A stretch of DNA of 17,825 nucleotides. Origin: Candidatus Poseidonia sp. (GTDB taxonomy: Archaea; Thermoplasmatota; Poseidoniia; Poseidoniales; Poseidoniaceae). Positions 15,731 to 17,825 of the stretch are shown piece by piece. The position numbers and the translations under genes are program-made. The stretch lies in contig JALRLQ010000032.1 in assembly GCA_023254365.1 (NCBI GenBank), positions 1-17,825 of the forward strand, in the 5' to 3' direction. Under the pieces are notes generated by a model. It had not been told where the DNA came from. It saw only the letters and a program-made list of their open reading frames with translations, and searched no databases. How positions within the stretch are numbered: position 1 is the first letter of the stretch; every line of letters begins with the position of its first letter.

Positions 15731-15898
15731 CTCAAAGGTGAGTAGCCAGACACAATGGGCCATCCCTCGAGGACCCCAACTGGCCCGTTCCCCGCTCGTG
15801 GGAATGAGCCTCCGTGTCACGGCTTCGACGCTGCATGGGCCCTCGTACGCCCCCCTCGGTGGGGCCACTGCGTTGTACAAACACTGGAGGAATCCAAG
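15731..15898 (+). other. Probable long 5' leader of the ribosomal protein operon
   Basis: This stretch separates the TATA box from the uL3 start codon. It contains inverted pairs able to fold in RNA, such as GGGCCA (15757-15762) with TGGCCC (15781-15786), and CCGTG/CACGG around 15812-15822. Although one frame remains open into uL3, its translation looks unlike protein and lacks a ribosome-binding site, so I treat the stretch as untranslated. Confidence 0.35.
15886..15890 (+). promoter_or_regulatory. Shine-Dalgarno that fixes the uL3 start
   Basis: GGAGG ends 8 nt before ATG 15899. This selects MAKRNHPRRG, the normal archaeal uL3 N terminus, over the in-frame ATG at 15755. Confidence 0.7.
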
Positions 15899-16915
15899 AT
15901 GGCAAAGCGAAACCACCCACGTCGTGGATCAATGGCGTTCAGCCCGCGCAAGCGTGCGAACCGCCCGTTTGGTCACGTCAAGTCGTGGCCCACAACCGAT
16001 GCGAGCGAAGTCCGAGTGCAGGGCTTTGCCGGCTGGAAGGCCGGCATGACCCACATTTTGGCTCGTGATTTGAACCCACGAAGCACGTCTGCCGGCCAGG
16101 AAATTCGAGTTCCTGTGACCGTCGTGGAATGCCCGAAGATGCGAATTCTCGGTGTTCGTGGCTACGAAATGACCCCCTACGGCATGCAAGCCCGTGGCGA
16201 GGTCTGGGCCGATGCGAGCCAAATCGCAGATGCCTTCCCTGAATTGTTCAAGCGTGTTCCAGAACGTAAAGAGCACGACGCCTCCAAGCACATGACCAAC
16301 CTTCAACAAGCCGATCTGTGCGAAGTCCGCCTGATCGTCGCCACCCAACCGCACACCCTTTCCAGCGTCCCGACCAAGGTTCCCGATGTGATGGAAATGG
16401 GCCTGACCGGTGGCAGCATGGAGGACCAACTCAACTGGGCCAACGAGATGCTCGGTGAGGAGTACTCCTTCGCTGACGCATTCGAAGAAGGTGCCATGAC
16501 CGACATCGTCGCCATCACCAAAGGATACGGCTGGCAAGGGGTCATCAAGCGGTTCGGCGGAAAGCTGCAGTCGCACAAGAACTCCAAGAAGCGCCGACAG
16601 CACGGGAACATGGGTGCCTTTGGTGACGGCTACGTCCGCAAAACCATCCGTCAAGGCGGCCAAACCGGGTACCATCAGCGCACTGAATACAACAAGCGCA
16701 TCCTCCGTGTGGCCAATCCCGAAGACCACTCCATCACCCCCGCCGGTGGTTTCCTCCACTACGGCGAAGTGAAATCCGATTACATCCTCGTCAAGGGCAG
16801 TGTTCCAGGACCTGCCAAGCGACTGATTCGATTCCGAGACGCCACACGTTCACCCAAGAACGTGCACGACTACGAAATCACGTACGTCAGTACCGCATCC
16901 AAGCAGGGGGCCTGA
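15899..16915 (+). CDS. rpl3: Large ribosomal subunit protein uL3 (L3), archaeal type
   Basis: Structural protein of the 50S subunit, 338 residues, the usual archaeal/eukaryal length. The N terminus MAKRNHPRRGSMAFSPRKRA is the classic archaeal L3 start, followed by GFAGWKAGMTHI, VPVTVVECPKMRILGVRGY, DIVAITKGYGWQGVIKRFGGK, KNSKKRRQHGNMGAFGDGY and the highly conserved RQGGQTGYHQRTEYNKRIL, ending in GSVPGPAKRLIRFRDATR. The central loop that normally reads GAWHPARV here reads GAFGDGYV, so the tryptophan reaching toward the peptidyl transferase centre is F241. It is the first gene of the operon, two bases before uL4, and is preceded by its own TATA box and a long leader, which suggests operon-level control. 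Confidence 0.97.
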   Translation: MAKRNHPRRGSMAFSPRKRANRPFGHVKSWPTTDASEVRVQGFAGWKAGMTHILARDLNPRSTSAGQEIRVPVTVVECPKMRILGVRGYEMTPYGMQARGEVWADASQIADAFPELFKRVPERKEHDASKHMTNLQQADLCEVRLIVATQPHTLSSVPTKVPDVMEMGLTGGSMEDQLNWANEMLGEEYSFADAFEEGAMTDIVAITKGYGWQGVIKRFGGKLQSHKNSKKRRQHGNMGAFGDGYVRKTIRQGGQTGYHQRTEYNKRILRVANPEDHSITPAGGFLHYGEVKSDYILVKGSVPGPAKRLIRFRDATRSPKNVHDYEITYVSTASKQGA

Positions 16916-16917
16916 AG

Positions 16918-17799
16918 ATGAAAGTCGCTACCAAGGACATCGTCAACACCGTCACGCAAACCGAGATGGACGCTGGCAAGCTCTCCGCCCGGTTTTCGGT
17001 TGAGGTCACGGACGGCTCAAAGGTCGAACTCCCCGCTGCGTTCGAAGGCGAGGTCCGTGAAGATCTCGTGAAATTGGCCGTTGCCTCCAGTCGCGCTAAC
17101 CGCCGACAGCCCTACGGTTCCCGCCCACACATCGGAAAGCGCCGCCCCATGTCGGGCATGAAGCACTCCGTTGAATGGTGGGGCAAGGGCCGAGGTGTCT
17201 CTCGTATCATGCGTCGTACCGGATCTCGCCGCGGTGCCCAGAACCCCCACACCCTGGGCGGTCGCCGTGCACACGGGCCTAAAGTTGAGAAGAACTGGTC
17301 GCGGAAACTCAACGCCAAGCAACGAACGGCCGCTCGCAACGCCGCTTTGGCCGCAACCGTTTCCATGGACACCGTTTCCGCTCGCGGTCACCGCTTCGAC
17401 GACACCGTTGAGCACCTACCGATTGTCTTGGGCAACTACACCGAAATCGTTGACGGTAAATCCACCGAATACGACATCGAGACGTTCAACCACGGCTCAG
17501 CCACCCGCAAGGCAGCGGCCATCTTTGACAGCCTCGGCCTCGGACCTGACATGGAGCGTGCCCGCAACGGCCGCAAAATCCGTGCTGGGAAAGCAACCAT
17601 GCGTGGTCGCGTCCACAAGACGCCTAAGTCCATTCTGTTGGTGGTCAAGGAAAAGTCCGGTCTGGCCCAAGCCGCCCGCAACCTGCCCGGTGTGGACGTC
17701 GTGGCCGCTCGCGACCTATCGGCTGAAGACCTTGCTCCTGGTGGCGATGTTGGTCGCCTGACCGTGTTTACCAAATCGGCATTGGAGGCCATGAACTGA
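16918..17799 (+). CDS. rpl4: Large ribosomal subunit protein uL4 (L4), archaeal type
   Basis: 50S subunit protein of 293 residues, somewhat longer than the roughly 250 typical of archaeal L4. The internal loop that lines the exit tunnel is clear: SRANRRQPYGSRPHIGKRRPM, EWWGKGRGVSRIMRRTGSRRGAQNPHTLGGRRAHGPKVEKNWSRKLNAKQRTAARNAALAAT (residues about 59-145). The C-terminal part has KSILLVVKEKSGLAQAARNLPGVDVVAARDL, matching the family Rossmann-like end, followed by SAEDLAPGG...LTVFTKSALEAM. ATG 16918 follows the uL3 stop by two bases, with a G-rich Shine-Dalgarno (AGGGGG) inside the uL3 end, so the pair is translationally coupled. The extra length appears to come from a basic insertion before the GKGRG loop (about 70-86). 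No sign of damage. Confidence 0.96.
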   Translation: MKVATKDIVNTVTQTEMDAGKLSARFSVEVTDGSKVELPAAFEGEVREDLVKLAVASSRANRRQPYGSRPHIGKRRPMSGMKHSVEWWGKGRGVSRIMRRTGSRRGAQNPHTLGGRRAHGPKVEKNWSRKLNAKQRTAARNAALAATVSMDTVSARGHRFDDTVEHLPIVLGNYTEIVDGKSTEYDIETFNHGSATRKAAAIFDSLGLGPDMERARNGRKIRAGKATMRGRVHKTPKSILLVVKEKSGLAQAARNLPGVDVVAARDLSAEDLAPGGDVGRLTVFTKSALEAMN

Positions 17800-17808
17800 G
17801 GTGAGATC

Positions 17809-17825
17809 ATGAACGCATACGACAT
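17809..17825 (+). CDS. rpl23: Start of ribosomal protein uL23 (L23), cut by the window end
   Basis: Only MNAYD plus two bases are visible. The call rests on position: in archaea uL23 follows uL4 directly. ATG 17809 is 9 bp after the uL4 stop with GAGGTGA (17798-17804) spaced 4 nt upstream, the same arrangement as the HdrB-like gene start. Confidence 0.7.

Noticed and set aside
15711..15745. Five-codon leader peptide (GTG at 15728, stop TAG) behind GGAGGT
   Set aside because: The predicted transcription start lies near 15730, so the Shine-Dalgarno would not be in the mRNA; too short to support.
15740..15870. Possible small structured RNA or tRNA in the uL3 upstream gap, either strand
   Set aside because: No T-loop or anticodon arm pattern and no match to 7S or RNase P RNA core motifs that I can recognise; pairing is explained as a leader.
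15755..15898. 48-residue N-terminal extension of uL3 from an upstream in-frame ATG
   Set aside because: No Shine-Dalgarno, composition unlike protein (Pro/Arg/Trp-rich), and the normal archaeal uL3 N terminus starts at ATG 15899 behind a perfect GGAGG.

Overview
The window looks like a chromosomal segment of a Euryarchaeota-type archaeon, most likely a marine Thermoplasmatota lineage such as Marine Group II (Poseidoniia). The evidence is a group II chaperonin (thermosome), a Hef-type helicase-nuclease (a euryarchaeal hallmark), archaeal-type uL3-uL4-uL23 gene order, archaeal Shine-Dalgarno sequences, and large secreted beta-sandwich proteins anchored by a C-terminal membrane helix with an acidic tail. 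The lineage assignment is inference from protein content. Coding density is high, and I see no tRNA, rRNA, IS element, CRISPR array or phage gene.

Layout. Positions 1-8288 (+) form a cell-envelope block: a membrane-anchored subtilisin-like protease (5' end outside the window), a class I/II PLP aminotransferase, two uncharacterised membrane proteins, and a 1111-residue secreted, membrane-anchored protein with tandem Ig-like domains. Positions 8367-9989 (+) encode a thermosome subunit, followed by a hairpin and a possible new promoter. Positions 10124-12955 (+) hold a tightly spaced two-gene unit: a ferredoxin-flavodoxin-SdhB-like fusion and an HdrB/SdhE-like protein. Positions 12942-15551 (-) encode Hef, converging on and overlapping the HdrB-like gene by 14 bp. 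Positions 15552-15898 are intergenic, with a 10-bp inverted repeat and a good TATA box. Positions 15899-17825 (+) begin the large ribosomal protein operon: uL3, uL4 and the first codons of uL23.

The most notable content is the 10124-12955 pair. The C-terminal half of the first protein follows the succinate dehydrogenase/fumarate reductase iron-sulfur subunit fold almost residue by residue, yet every cysteine that would bind its three clusters is replaced. The neighbour follows the two-repeat CCG (HdrB/SdhE) pattern, but only one of the expected five cysteines per repeat survives, at the same place in each repeat. In place of the lost clusters, the first protein carries an intact N-terminal [4Fe-4S] ferredoxin module and a CysJ-like flavodoxin module. 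I read this as a rebuilt, cluster-free relative of the SdhB-SdhE / TfrB electron-transfer pair. All homology statements rest on motif recognition by eye; no search was run.
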